Assembly (NCBI RefSeq): GCF_019399895.1
Contig: NC_091868.1
Location: forward strand, 9,177,593 to 9,241,592
Direction of reading: 5' to 3'
From: Cardiocondyla obscurior
Lineage: Eukaryota > Arthropoda > Insecta > Hymenoptera > Formicidae
Length of the DNA: 64,000 nt
Under the pieces are notes generated by a model. The model ran no database searches. It had not been told where the DNA came from and was given only the letters and a program-made list of their open reading frames with translations. The translations under genes were made by a program, and so were the position numbers. This document shows positions 12,567-25,704 of the stretch, in pieces (the stretch's first letter is position 1; the number at the start of each line of letters is the position of its first letter).

Positions 12567-14668
12567 GGCACGTCCAACTTCGTCAGCTAAGAGACGGTCA
12601 CTTAAAGAGGGGTAACTTATCGGGTTATTCTCTCTGCGTGGCGCGTCTTTGCTCGCCTCATTACGCTGTATTGTTGGGATCATTATCGATACAACGTAGT
12701 CCTTTAAAGCCACTCCTGCTGTCGGATCTCGGAACCTTTGGCCGACGACGTCGGGTATCATACATCACGCGATTTTTACCCGCTACGCGCGACTTCCCCC
12801 GTTTTATCACAGGTGGCTTAGGCATTTGTCAAAACCGGCCGGGAATCAAAGCGAGCGCGCGCCTTGCGAGATCCTCGAGCGCGGAGAACACGCCTTGGGC
12901 TATTTAACAAAACGTCGATACCAGTCGCGTAAAAAGCTTGAATATTTTACTCGGTTTCTCACGTTTTGCGGCACTTAAAAAAAAAGGAAAAAAAAAATTC
13001 GATAATGATTTCATACCGCGTTAAGCGATTTAGTAACGTTAAGTCGTTAATGGCTCTTCGAAAATCCGAGTTAAACTTGAAAGTCGATTATTATTGTACG
13101 CAACGTGCGCGTGTAATAAATATGTTATTCATGTGCAACAGTAACGCGTCGCGAACCGAACTGAGAATCGAAAGAAGAAATAAGCGATTTGATAAATGTC
13201 GAAATAAATTCCGACCAATCAAGACTTGCGTGATAAATCAGCGGTCATTCCGAGCAATAAATAAAGATTGATTGGTCATACGAAACAATGATAAACAGAA
13301 AAGCCGCGGGATGCGGGTCCGACAAGGGGCGTCGCGCGAGCGCACACGCGCATCCGTAATTAATTGCGCTTTCAATCAGATATCGGCCGGATAACGTATG
13401 ATGATTTTCAACCGCAGGGTTCAGCTGCCCTTAACGTGTCATATTTCTTCGTGGCGGAAAAAGTTCGAGCGGGGCGCTGGCTCGAAAGTGCCGGGTATAC
13501 ATGTACACGTCTTTCGCGCAGACTCGCGGTGTGACTAAGATTAAAATGTATGCCTCTCGAACGCGCGGAGAGTCGACTAGTGGCGAGGTCGAGGCCTGCC
13601 CCATAAATCATCTTCCCCTGAAAATTTCAAGTAGCGCTCGGCTCCAACCTCTGAGAGCCGAGGCAGATCACGCCGCCCGTCGTTGCGCGAGCTGCAACAC
13701 GCTCCATTACGGGTGTCTCCGGAAAAAAAAGTGCACGCCAACGGCAGCTGGAACTGGTTCGGCGGGAAATTCTCGAACGTGCTCTTTCTCTCTTTCCTTC
13801 TCTTTCTCTCTTGGGAGGGAAACTTCATCGGAAATTCTCTCGCTCCCGTACGGATGTGTAAATTTTCTGAATTAAACACTTCGACGAGCTGCATCTCGAG
13901 TAGGACGCGGTTCGTCGTACTTTTTTTTTCTCTCCTTCTCTTTTTTTTTTTCTCTTTTACTCGCCATCTTGAGAAACTTGATTCCGCACTCTCGCGGGTG
14001 CCTCGTATTGTTACCCGGGTATTTTGTATTTCAATTAAATATTCAAAAAATCGCCGATGAAAACGAAGCTCGGAGAGGCGAGGTAAATAAAAGGGTTAAT
14101 CGAATAACGATTATACGCAAACTCGTAGCGCGGCGAGCAAGCGAGACGCGTTAATGCAAATCTCATGAAACACCCCGTATAAGAGGGATATATGCGCGGA
14201 GCGTGTAGGTTCACAATGTACATACGTTAGGTGTGACGAATATGCACGAATGACGGTCTGCGCGACGAGCACCGGTACGAGGCACCGTTTCTATGTATGC
14301 ACGTGTGCGCCTCTCGAGTGTCGAGGCGAGCTTTCCGTAAGCATTGACGGAGTGTGTACATCGCGCAAATAGGTCGCGGGTCAACGGCCATTCGAGGCTA
14401 CATCCCGTTTATCATTACTGTATGATCTACAGCCGGGAAAAGGGAAGGCACTCGCTCTTCCTCTTTCTTTCTCACCCGCTCCGCGAACTCGGAAGAGACC
14501 GATGCAAGTCGCGCTTTTCGTCACGCTGCCGGACGGAGTGTGCAAACGTCAACTTCCCGATGCATCTCTGAAAGACGCATTTATCAATTTATTTCCTCCC
14601 CGTGACTTATTCTCAATTAAAAATAAAAAAAAAATTTGAAAAAGCAATTGTCGCGAAAATAAAAAACG

Positions 14669-14700
14669 TAAAATAAAAAAAAATAAAATAAAATAAAATA
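14669..14700. repeat. AAAAT pentanucleotide repeat
   Basis: An A-rich stretch containing at least four AAAAT/AAATA repeats. A similar short stretch occurs at about 45758-45774. Confidence 0.85.
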
Positions 14701-15023
14701 ACTTGACTGTTCATTAAATCAGTGAACAAAATTATGAACAAGAGGAAGTTAAAAGCTGTGTCGGGCGAGCGAGAACGAGCGAGCGAGAAACCGCGATTGA
14801 ATGAATGAAACCATTCAGATAACATGTTTATGCGCTCACCGGTGCAACGAGCGGGGCAAACGGCGAAGCCGGTCGGCACGGGCAACAATCCGGAAAGCAG
14901 ATGGTACACCGGGTACAACGGCGGATTATATATCGCTTGTTAGGGCATGCGATAATAATAAAGCATAATCTCGCGCAATGAACGTTCGATAACAGCCATT
15001 CGCCGCGAGTTAAAGGAGAACAT

Positions 15024-15045
15024 AAAAAAAAAAAAAAAAAAAAAA
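15024..15045. repeat. A22 homopolymer
   Basis: Pure A run, 22 bases, with no poly(A) signal just before it. Confidence 0.95.
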
Positions 15046-18000
15046 TTCCGAAATCACGGCTGGCTTGTCGACGGTAAAATTTCCCTCAAAATCGGCGAGC
15101 GTTTGTTTTAAAAATTATTAATTTGAATTATCGATTTTCGGCGAAGTTAGAAAATTAATTTTCCATCGGGGCGTATTCCGCGGATTCCTGACGGAAACGA
15201 GGCAGACGTGGACGACAGCGGGGAGTCGGCTCCGCGTGATGCAGGGCGACAGGCTCGCAGATTCTGAATAGATAATGCGAGGGCCGCACGATGAAGATCT
15301 CATCAGTTCCGCGTAATTACCTCCCACGCGAGAAGCCGTCTGCGAAAGGTTGTTACATCTGCGGCGGATAGCCGTCTTACCTACGTAATTTTCGCAGTCT
15401 AGACGTTCACGCGGGCGGGTATGCGTGCAACGCAAGTGCACGTATTATACGTACTTTCGACACGCGCGCGCACACACGGCCGCGACCCCACGGGCGTGAT
15501 TTTACGGAAAGTTTGAGAGGGTTCCGTCGTCTCGGTTGCTCGAAGATATCCGTTCCGGGTGATCGAGAGAGGTCAAAAATTGACCAATCTCGCCAACATA
15601 GCGATCTGCTCTGAAACTGAGGAGCACTTGAGGAACCTACGTTCACTGTTTACGTCCCGGAAATTACGGTGAAAATTGAAAATAGACTGTTAAATTGTTT
15701 CAGTAAAATTTGCTGATGAAGTTAATAAAAAGTCGATATATATTCCGTTCTTATTAATTAAGTAATAAAAGAAATAATAAGTATTTTTTATTTCGTCAAT
15801 TTTTCGATTTATTAGAGCATAAATAACTTAAAGTTTTTTAAAATCTTGAATAAAACAATATGCGTGATAATATTGAAAAAATTTAATTCTATCGATTCAA
15901 GAGAAGAATGAAATGAATTTCACGCTCCACGATTTGATAATAACGTCAAGAGATATCGCGACGTATTTCGCAATGCTCCGATGAATAAATCGTCGGCGCA
16001 TATTGATACGAAATCACAACTCGCGGATTGATACAATGCCAACAGTTTAACGGTCTTGAAATCGCAGGAAAGCTCTCTCACCGTTAGCGATAATCCCTCT
16101 TTTAGCGTCACCCGACACGTTAACCGACGTTTCTGATCTCTCCGCTCGGTCTTTATGTAGATCTCACGCTTTTTTCGATCACATTACACCGGCACGGTGT
16201 CGCGTAATCCATGCTTCCGTAAATGTAAGATGACTCTGCTATCCACTTTGTGCTTGTACCGGCATGCACACGTCGCGCGGATACCGTTACCGGCTACGAG
16301 TTTTAATCTCCACGCACACGCACGCAGAATGTCAGCTCTAATCTCCTCGCTTCTTAAGTAGTCGGGAATCAGAAGTCATCCAGCGACAAGTATACGGATG
16401 GATTTCGTTACCAGAGCAGACTCCGTATCTTTCCGTTATAACCGCGTCGTGAATAAATTGTTTAGCTCCTTAATGATTTTAATCCGCGGCGAGTCATTTA
16501 TTTTTATTTTATTTTTTTTTTAATCTTAAATAGAATTTTATTTTTAAATTAAAACGCACGTGGAGAGAGATTGAATTAAAAGAGAAAGAGCTAGACGTCT
16601 CCGTATTAACTGGATGCAGTAGCTTGAATTTCAATCGACGGCGAAAGGAGGATAGAAAGGAGGTACGTTCGGGTATTTCTTTTTTGCGATTCCAAAAATA
16701 ATTCGGGAATTCGAAGACTAAAGGCGCAAACGCTCGAATTAGCGAGATAACGACTTTAACGTTCACGAGGCGTGTAAATTCCCGAGCCGGGGCTTCGTAA
16801 TGCGCCGCACGAGGCGACGCGACGCGAACTATGTCGCCGACGTAAATTCCCTTCTTCGCGTAAGCGTAACCTAATTTCTTCTTGCGCCCTACGACGCCCC
16901 AATTCTGCCGCGCGCTTAATGAAAACTCGTGGTCTCTATGGAGAGATATCCGGCGGACCTACAGGCGCGGCGAGCGAAGCAAAAAGTATACGTAGGGCCG
17001 TTCGGGACTTTGCCCGCGATAAATGACGCTCGTGCGATCATTTGGATTCAGCGGGGATCGCGAATTCACGAATACGCCCGGCGGCGTTTTCTTTTTTTGC
17101 CGGCGTTTCGACGTAATTAATGCCGGGTGCTTTCACAGTTCGGTAAGCGTTTCTTATCGCGGCTGTTATATACCCCGACACGTCGCGCCTGTTATTACCG
17201 CGATTATTTCTCGCCAGCGCGTTAACATCGCCGAAAATACATATTTAGCCACGGAGGGAGAAGAAAAAAAAAATCTGCAAATATCAGCCTGCTAGGTTTG
17301 GTTTATATATACGATAAATCATGTCGGAATGTACATACTCGCGGTGGAGTTTATGTAAAGCCGAGGTCGGCGAGATGTTCCGAAATTAACGATGCGGCAG
17401 CGCGAATGGAAACGTCCTGCGCGCGAGTTGTTTGTTAAGCACCAGCTTATCTCGCACCGTAGTCCCTACACTCTCCCCTTTTAACCCTTTCGAGGTGCTC
17501 CGGAACGACGAGAGCGGAGCTTCATTACTCAAGTTTTTACCGGTATTATGCTACGGTAGTATACGTCCACGTGACCCACTTGCGCCAAGTTTAATCCGAG
17601 ATCTATCACACACAGGATTTCCGAGATGCCTTCGTGTATGCCAAGAAATTTCGGCAAGCCGATGTGGCTCTTGAATTGTCGGTCACTCAAGTATCGCTCG
17701 CGAACTATCGAATATCGGAATATCGGAATTTTAGAGATGCCGAAATCCGCCGTGTGCGCTCTTTTTTTTTCACAATTTTTTTGCGGCTACATAGCTTTCA
17801 GTACGGAATAAATTGTTGTACGGTAAAAATTGCGTTTGAAAAATATTCTCCCGTCGTGAAATAATTATTTTGCTACGTAAAACAGGCTTGTTATCGCGCG
17901 GCCAAACAACTCACGACACCTTTTGTAGATAACTACGCACGTCGTGCAAAGTAAAAAGTAAAAAGAAGAGGCGAGGAAAAAAGCGTAGAGAGGAAAAAAA

Positions 18001-18440
18001 AAATATAAAAAAAAACGAAAAATAAAAAAAAACTGTACATTGCGCGAGATGCGGCATTATGCCTCTCCATAACCGGGCGAGCGATATCATCATCGTCATT
18101 TGTCTCCGCTGGCCGAGCAGGCGGACGAGATTTCACTTCGACTCGTTTCGCTATTCCACCTGCGTCACGGAACTTTCATGTTTATGAAACGGCCGGGGAG
18201 CTCAGAAAATAACGTAAATCCCGGCGCTCGCGCAACGAGCCGGTGTTACCGGAGTAGAATGCAAATCTTCCGATATGCCGTCGCGCGAAGGGCACACACC
18301 GCCCGAGCGGACTATTTAAAAACACGTACGCTATGCAGACAGAATAGTCGAGATTCAGTTTCGTCCGCGGAATATTTTTGCCGATGACTCGATCTGATAA
18401 CCACCGCGGTTGTATTCCCACGGTGGAAATTTCGTTTTCT

Positions 18441-18468
18441 TTTTTTTTTTTTTTCTCTCTCTCTCTCC
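18441..18468. repeat. T14 run fused to a CT repeat
   Basis: A T homopolymer runs directly into (TC)n. Confidence 0.9.
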
Positions 18469-19783
18469 ACTGTTACGTGTCGCCCTATCGTTTTACATCT
18501 TGAAGATAAAATGCGATTTTCTCAAGTGCGATTTTAATAAAGGAACTTGATAATTCCATTGACATATTCCGCTCATTACGACGTGTCCAAGATTTGGACA
18601 GGTTGCGCGCGGATAACGGCGCGTTATCTTCGCGACTGGCTCCGGACGCCGCTAATAAGGCCAACCGATAAATGGCGAAAGAAGATGACGAGGGAAGGGT
18701 GCAGCGAGCGTGATAAATCACGGGGGACCGCCTCTCTCCTCCCGTGCTGAATAGGATTCCCATGATTTATCACGACAAGATATCAACGGGGATAAAGAGC
18801 TCTCGCGGCGCTCTCGGGCGCTACGAATCGATCCGCCGTCCGATACTCGCTATACGACGCCATTTGTTACGGAGCAATGAGGAACCTAAGGCGCCGTTTG
18901 TATCGCCGACACGAAGGGCGCGCCTTCGCTTCGGAGGGTTGCATGCCGGGGTTGCAGATGCACTTTACGCGCCACATACATTTTCCAACGTATCGATATT
19001 TTCCAAGCGAGATTTCACATCGCGAGTATTGCGACAAAAAAAAATAAAATAAAATTTTAAAAAAATCAGAAAGGATCGATAATTCAGCGAACAAAATTAT
19101 GATAAGACTGTAATGGACGGGGGGAGCAAGGTTTTTCGTCGGCTATCCTCATTTGTCCGGCGGAACAATCGGCGAGAAACAAAGCCGCGTCTTTAAAGGG
19201 GAGAGTTAATATCCCATTTCTCACCTCGCGTAGGGAATCGTTCCGCGAGTCCTTACGAACGCAGCCAGGAGAGATTTACGCGGAAGTAGAGCAACACTCG
19301 AGGAGGTCTCGCGCCTTCGCGCCACGTGCTGAAAAATGACGGCGGGCAAAAGGGGGAGTGAAATACAACTCGGAACGGTTGTTTCGCGCGTTATTGCCTC
19401 GCGGCACTTGGAATACCTTCGCCTTCGTCTGTTATTAGCGCCCGCTCCGAGATACTTATTATATCATTACAACTGTAACAAGATGTTAAGGAACGTTACC
19501 GGCCGCGTGCGCGCCCGCTCGCGTTTATTGTATAACGGAGGCGGCCGGTCGCGTTAATAGCCCAACCGAGATTGTGAATCGCCGAGTTGTAAAATGATAC
19601 TACGCGGTGTCGTACCGGAAGAAAGGACGTACGTCGTAAATGGAAAAAACGGAAGGAGAATATATGGAAACGTTATACGTTTTATAGAAATTCTCCCTGG
19701 TCTGAAATGCCATTAAAGCGAAGCAGTGCTATGAGAGTAGTATTGAAAATGGCTCGACACATTCTCAATTTTTTTTTTTTTTT

Positions 19784-20119
19784 CCTGCTAATTTTAATTC
19801 TTTATTCAAACGTTAAATAAAATGTGCTGTGCACAAATTAACACTGCCAGAAATCGAAACGGTCCAGAGATCCGATGCGGGTAGAGAATAAAACTTCTGT
19901 CGCAATTCCACGCGACTCCGCGGTTCTCTCGCGTAATTTCTACCGACCTCCGGGTAACAGACAGCAGCTTCGTCGTTGCTGAAGTCGTAAAAAAGCCGTA
20001 GACAGAAGCGGGGAAGGATATAAGAAAGGAGAACCCTGTACGATAATGCACGCGATGGGGAAGCAATCCGCGAGTTGAACGCATCGACGTGCATTTTCGA
20101 GGCCGGGAAAAGAACTTTT
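19784..20119 (-). CDS. Candidate alternative 3' terminal exon with poly(A) signal
   Basis: The minus strand from about 20122 to 20170 is almost pure pyrimidine and ends in CATCGTAG at 20120. The sequence after it is open for 101 codons to a TAA at 19813-19815. Seven bases further is AATAAA (19801-19806 on the plus strand as TTTATT), then a genomic A15 run (plus-strand T run 19769-19783). The first codon completes AG|A from the 61-bp exon at 36852, so a product ending by intronic polyadenylation is possible. The translation has ordinary composition but no domain I recognise. Alternatives are chance, or the 3' end of an old retroposed copy, since AATAAA followed closely by an A run is also a retroposition mark. 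Confidence 0.25.
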
Positions 20120-20170
20120 CTACGATGACAAGAAAAAAGGAAAAGAGAAAAAAAAATAAAAATAAAAAAA

Positions 20171-23100
20171 AATAAAAAAAAGAAAGACGAGTGTCTCCAC
20201 GTCGTTATTCGCCCGCCCGAAATGGTGGATACGCAAGCACGCAATTTACAGGAGAAAAGTACAAGAGAGGACGCCGGAAAATCAGACGATACAGAGAAAG
20301 AGGATATCAGGGGGGTTGCAGAGCTGGCTAGGGAAGAAAACGAAACGGTCGTAACAGCGTCTTTATATTATGCGGATGGCTGAACGTTTTCCGAGGTTTG
20401 CTTTCAGAGACGCACGTGGCGGCGACGGGGAAATAAAGGAAGAGAAAGAGAGAGAGAGAGAGAAAGAAAAAGAAAGAGGTGAAGGAACGAAACAACGGGA
20501 TTGAAATGTATCTTGATCTTGCGAGTGGATTTACATAATTGTTTCGACTACGCTGTCTCTCTCCCGGACAGAATCGCCGTCGACTGCGGAGGCGGATCCC
20601 CGATATTGGATTTCGCGGCGTAAAGGGAGACGTAAAGGGTCGGAGGACGGCTCGTAAAAGGGCGCATCGCAAAAGGCTCCACGTCGTTTCTGCCGCGATC
20701 GGTTTTCTTTTAGAGGCGGATTACGGTCGCGCGCAATTGTTCAAATTATTACAGCCAGAATCTCTCGTCGGTTACCGGCGGACTCACTTTCCTTACCGCA
20801 AGCGTCCCCGTCGTCGCTTATCACGGGCGTCAAACTGAGACACTTTTTATCATTTAATTACTTTTCAAGATATTTCTGTCGTTTGAGTAGCGAATAAAAA
20901 AAAAAAAATTCTAGAAATGATTTCGTTCTCTGTTCTCTCTGTGTAGGGAAGCGAGATGTTTGGTTGTACGCCCGAGTGCCTCGTGTTCGTATAAAGTTTT
21001 AAATCCTCTCTAAATCACGGGTCGCTAAGCATGCCTCTTGTTAGTAGTAGAAATCAACCATTGCCCAGAACCAAATTATTTCGATTGTTTCTATCTGTGT
21101 AATTTGTGCTCTTTGAGCTCTCGACAGCGAAAAACAATTCCTTGTTATTTCGTTGTGCTGTGTTGCGTTTCGCAATTCGATTTTCTGGCAGTGATAGAAT
21201 TTGTCAAATCTCGTTAGCTAAACTCGAATAATTGTAGGTAGAGATACTCTTTTTTTTTTTTTTTTGCGACGGGTTTATCATCTATTAGTTTATATACAAA
21301 AAAAAAATATTTTAATCGACAAAATTAATTAATTTCGTAATAATTGTGATAAAGCGCGCATCGAGAAAATCAGAAAAGGCTACTCGGCGCATTAACCGCG
21401 ACGGGAGCTGAAATACGGAGTGAAAGGAGGAAAATCGTGCCGGCGGTGAAGGCAGGTAGCGACGGTGGCAGCGGTTATTCTCAAATATTGGAATAACGTA
21501 TCGGAGATACGGTGAAAACGATCTCCTCGTCCCTTTCATTACGAGCACGTAGCGTCATCCACGACAACGTAAGCCTCAATTTTTCCCCGCGAAGAACGTG
21601 CGCCCGTCGCCCGCTATTATCGTCCGATATTGAATTTCGATAGGTTCGATCCGCCGCGAAAACAGTCGCGTGCGCGCGCGCGACTACGTCTCTACCGTCA
21701 CCATCGCGCAGCATGCATCACCATCGCAGGTGAATTACATCGGGAAACGTGGTTACGTTGTGCATATATGCCCGTTTACCGTTGTTAACGTTCGCTCGCT
21801 TCGACCGGAAGCAAACGTTTCCCCAATACCTCGAGTTATTATATTTCCCGATCGCACACACGGGACAATTTATATTTCCCGACTAATTATAAATTAATCC
21901 CAGTTATTAGACCGGGATTAACGAGGGTCTGCCCGCCCGCCAAGTTTGACGTCTTCTCACGGGGAGAAATTAATTTATGACCCATTTAATTGTCGCGCCC
22001 GAGTCTGTCTCTCAGCGGCAATAATAATGAATTCGCATAATGAATTCCATTATTACAGCTGGAAAGATGGTAGAGCGGCCACGTTTAACATACCGTGCGT
22101 TTAAATAGATTAAAACGGATTTGAATAACCCTTAATTTCGCAGTCCCGGAATCACCGATTTTCATTTTAACGTCAGTCTCACGCAAAAACTAACCGCATT
22201 AAAATCTTTCAATCGCCAGTCCATTTCTTTTACTATTATGTAACATAAATCGATCGTAATATGATCTCCTCGTTTCTGAAACGTCGGAAGCATTCGGTAA
22301 TTGAGAGATATTAATTTGCATCTTATTTAAATTTAAACTCGTTTTACCGAAATAATAAATTTTACAGAATAAACTGCGTTACAAAAAAAAAAACGATAAA
22401 ATTAATAATAAAATTCAATAACGTTGTTTAACGCATTATAATAAAATTATAATTTTAATTAAATTAAAACAGCCTTTTATTTTAATATTTGAAGCCGTTT
22501 TGATGTAATAAAATAATCTGAAACACTAACTAATTATAAGTTGAGCATATTAAGTGCTTAAAATATTATAAAATATTTAATTAATTATTATTAAAGAATA
22601 ATTAATCTTTTTCAAGCATATTTTCTATTAAATTTTTTTTTTAATCAATAGGTTAAAGAAATGGACTAATTTCTTGTACTAAATTTGATAGTTGTGTAAT
22701 ATAGATGTTAACGTAAAAGGGTATTGTAATGCGGTGCCATTTCCGAGCTTAAAGCATCATGGGCGGTAAGAATGGCATGCTGGAGCACATCTTTCATCTG
22801 AAAACGCGCGTATCTTTTATACCCCGGAGCAGAAGGAAGTCTTCTTTGTTAACCAAATTTTCGCTCCCAGCCTGATTTTGTAGTCGACGCGTTGTTAGTT
22901 CGCGTGTCACTTACAAACTGGCATTATAAATCCCGAAAAGGAGAGAGGCGGGGAACGGATTGTGTACGGCCGAATTACCATCTGGGATTTATAACTCCTC
23001 CAGCGGACCTTTCAAAAATAGGGCCATATTTCGAAGATAAACGTGACTTACGAGCCCTACGACCCATATTCGCGCGGGCATTATACCGCCAACTCCCGAG

Positions 23101-23892
23101 CAGCTAGACGCGATAGTTTGTCGAAAATACTCCATCCTTCTGTATATACCACTGAGATAATATTCGATAAGATAAATTCTTTTATAACGTGTCGAACTCA
23201 CCGTTGAGGCTCAAATTGCTCGTATCTGCGATTAATCACCTGGGTGATTACATCTTATTAATCAACCCGTGTTAATTAATTATATTCTATTAATTTCGCC
23301 TTTTTTGAAAGAATATTAAAAAACCGGTCGTTAAGGCGTCGGATATTTATACGTACGTTATTCGTAATATACTTAAAAGATAATATTCGCTATGATATTT
23401 AAAGTATCACGGCTTTACGATACACAAAAATACAGAGCATTTTACTGATCATAGATAAGGCCGCCAGACGCAACATAGAGTCGGGTAGAGTAGCGAGAAA
23501 AAACACGCGACGAACGATGGGTGCGGCGGGTGAGGTAGGGGGAAGAGAAAGAGCACACAGCTGACAGCGTACAGAACACGACGCGGCTACACGCAATACG
23601 TGCCGCGCACCATCTGCCAGATTACTTTGATACTAAACCTTAGATCGTCAAGAACGAAGAACGCGAGATCAGAGCTTCCGTGTGAATATAAAAATCATTT
23701 TTAATTGATCAAAAAAGCGATCAGCCGCGACGACTTCACCTTCGCGATCGATTATCTTTATGCAGAGAGTACTTATGAGTACTTCTGGCGTCCCAACGAG
23801 TACTTTTAGTATAATTATTTGTCGCATATATTCTCCTCAATATAATTAAAAAAATAATAATTAATAAAGACTCACATAAGTCCTGTGTCCTA
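20171..23892. other. Non-coding stretch before the inverted repeat
   Basis: It holds a T16 run (21250-21265) and a strongly AT-rich segment (about 22300-22700). Isolated donor-like sites on the minus strand (for example at about 22919 and 23208) have no acceptor with a pyrimidine tract. I see no gene. Confidence 0.55.
20439..20479. repeat. GA/GAAA microsatellite
   Basis: (GA)n passing into GAAA-type repeats. Confidence 0.9.
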
Positions 23893-24578
23893 AGTATGAG
23901 CCTCGTAGAAATCTCCGCGTAGAGGTGATGACTGCAGAGGGTAATTTGCATCGGCCGACGTCTCCGTTCAGCAAACGTAATAATGTTTGGTACTCTGCGA
24001 TGTTCTCAGCTGCCGACGAGTGAAAACCAAAGTGACGCGTCGAAGTGCAGGAGTCGCGTACGCCGCTCGCCGTCCTCTGGGTGTCTCGCTCGGCCACACG
24101 AATTTCTCTGCTTTATAAAAGAATGAGTATTAATATTTCTGCAAGCCTCGCAACATGCTCGACCGCCGGCGAACGAATATTGAAGTGACGACAAGTCGAT
24201 ATCGGGCGAGTCACGAACGACAACCGAGCGCTAACTTTTGTGCATCTCTTTCGAGCGCGACACACTTTGCGCGTGAAAATATATTACGTATACCAACTGT
24301 CACATTGAATATTATTAATATTAATATGTTTTAGACTTACAATCGGTGGATGCATTGCGATATTCGTCAATTACAGTCCGCTGCTTCGATCAAGCGTCCG
24401 GTTAATCTTGTCGACCATTAACTTTATGCAATACCAACTGTGTTTTTTGGCGGGCGCGCGGCACCTCTGCAATGCGTTCAGTAAGAACGCAGTTGGTAGT
24501 AGTAAAAGTTAAAGGCCGCTTCGTTCGATCGGAGTTTAATCGGGTCCATATAAAATTTATATAAATGCAGATTAGCTT
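23893..24578 (+). repeat. Left arm of a large imperfect inverted repeat
   Basis: This segment is the reverse complement, with scattered substitutions and small indels, of 24626-25284. Matching landmarks include the outer AAGTATG...TCTCC stretch, TCGGCCGACGTCTCC, the CGAACGACAACCGAGCG block, TACCAACTG motifs and the inner GATCGGAG block next to the loop. On the minus strand it keeps remnants of the same reading frame as the right arm (for example IAEYQ.LL.LL.GDVGRCKL), but a 7-base difference breaks the frame and most of the differences change amino acids, so nothing suggests protein selection. It could be a foldback-type element or an inverted segmental duplication. Confidence 0.9.
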
Positions 24579-24625
24579 CAATCTTGATTTAAATCATTCT
24601 TTATTTCTTTCTAAGTTTGATTAGA
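24579..24625. other. Spacer (loop) of the large inverted repeat
   Basis: These 47 AT-rich bases separate the two arms. A few more imperfect pairs (AATC with GATT) are possible at each edge, so the unpaired loop may be smaller. Confidence 0.8.
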
Positions 24626-25284
24626 AAGCTAAATTGCATTCATATAAATTTAATATAAACCCGCTCCGATCGAACGAAGCGGCCTTTAACTTTTACTACT
24701 ACCAACTGCATTCTTACTGAACGCCTTGCAGAGGCGCGCCAAAAACAAAGTTGGTATTACATTAAGTTAATGATCGACAAGTTTAACCGGACGCTTGATC
24801 GAAGCAGCGGACTGTAAATGACGAATATCGCAATGCATCCACCGATTGTAAGTTCAAAACATATTAATATTAATAATATTCCATGTAACAATCATTATGC
24901 GTAATTTATTTTCACGCGCGAAGTGCGTCGCGCTCGAAAGAGATGCACAAAGCGCTCGGTTGTCGTTCGTGACTCGCCCGATATCGACTTGTCGTCACTT
25001 CAATATTCGTTCGCCGGCGGTCGAGCATGTTGCTTGCAGAAATATTAATATACATTCTTTTATAGCGCAGAGAAATTCGTGCGGCCGAGCGAGATACCCA
25101 GAGGATGGCGAGCGTCGTACGCGACTCTCGACGCGTCACTTTGATTTTCACTCGCCGGCAACCGAGGACATCGCAGAGTACCAAAAATTATTACAATTGC
25201 TGAAAGGAGACGTCGGCCGATGCAAATTGACTTCTACAATCATCGATCTTTAAGGGGAGATAATATACTTGAAAGCGCATACTT
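24626..25284 (-). repeat. Right arm of the large inverted repeat
   Basis: This arm pairs with 23893-24578 across a 47-base AT-rich spacer (24579-24625). A 118-codon open frame runs through it on the plus strand (24897-25253). The matching stretch in the left arm is interrupted, and the substitutions are largely non-synonymous, so I treat the frame as non-coding. A transcript through both arms would fold into a hairpin of about 650 bp. The arm ends about 180 bp before the first candidate exon of cassette unit 1. Confidence 0.9.
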
Positions 25285-25466
25285 CGAATACAATTTTTAT
25301 GTAATTATTTCTTATTTTTTATATTTTTAAATATATTTACGCATCCTTGTTGTATAAATATTGATAGCCTAATTTTATGCAATAAAAATAATTTCCCCCA
25401 CAATCTCGTCGCGGTAATAAAATATTTAGAATAGATATTTTATCTACGTAAAATTTTTTGTTTCAG

Positions 25467-25704
25467 GTGAAATGCTTGTACCAAGGAAAAAGATACATCC
25501 TGAGAGGATAGACTGAGAGGAGAGGGCCTTGGAAAGCCATTCTACTTTGGCAGAGAAACCTCGGAGTAAGCATTATTTTAATTACAAATAAATATAATTT
25601 TTTAAATAGCAAATATGTTCTTAAGCGTCTTGATAATTAATTCTTCTATTCTTTTTTGTAACAGCATAATTGTAGCTATAACTGAACTGCTGCTTATCAA
25701 ATTG
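25467..25704 (+). ncRNA. Duplicated two-exon cassette, unit 1 (candidate lncRNA exons)
   Basis: Exon A is 25467-25565, after an acceptor TTTTTTGTTTCAG that is followed directly by GTGAAA, and it ends at a donor GGA|GTAAGC. Exon B is 25665-25704 (40 bp), after TTTTGTAACAG, and ends at a GC-type donor, ATTG|GCGAGT. The intron is 99 bp. The GACTGAGAGGAG core of exon A and the ACTGCTGCTTATCAAATTG end of exon B align with units 2-4. All three frames of exon A contain stops, so it is not protein coding. This is the most divergent unit. Splicing is inferred from the sites and from their conservation among copies. Confidence 0.5.

Larger units (their letters stand above)
8840..19768. other. Non-coding stretch, no supported gene
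   Basis: Simple repeats are the only clear structure: those listed separately, CT at 11744-11759, and A runs at 12220-12240. Pyrimidine tracts at 13921-13962 resemble acceptor tracts, but no matching donor closes an exon. If the minus-strand gene model is right, this is intron. Confidence 0.55.

Noticed and set aside
21640..21655. GGTTCGATCC, resembling a tRNA B box
   Set aside because: No A box or cloverleaf can be formed at the right distance. The similar GGGTTCGATGC at about 42786 fails in the same way.
24897..25253. 118-codon open frame in the right arm of the inverted repeat
   Set aside because: The matching left-arm frame is broken by a 7-base difference and most differences are non-synonymous, so no coding constraint is evident.
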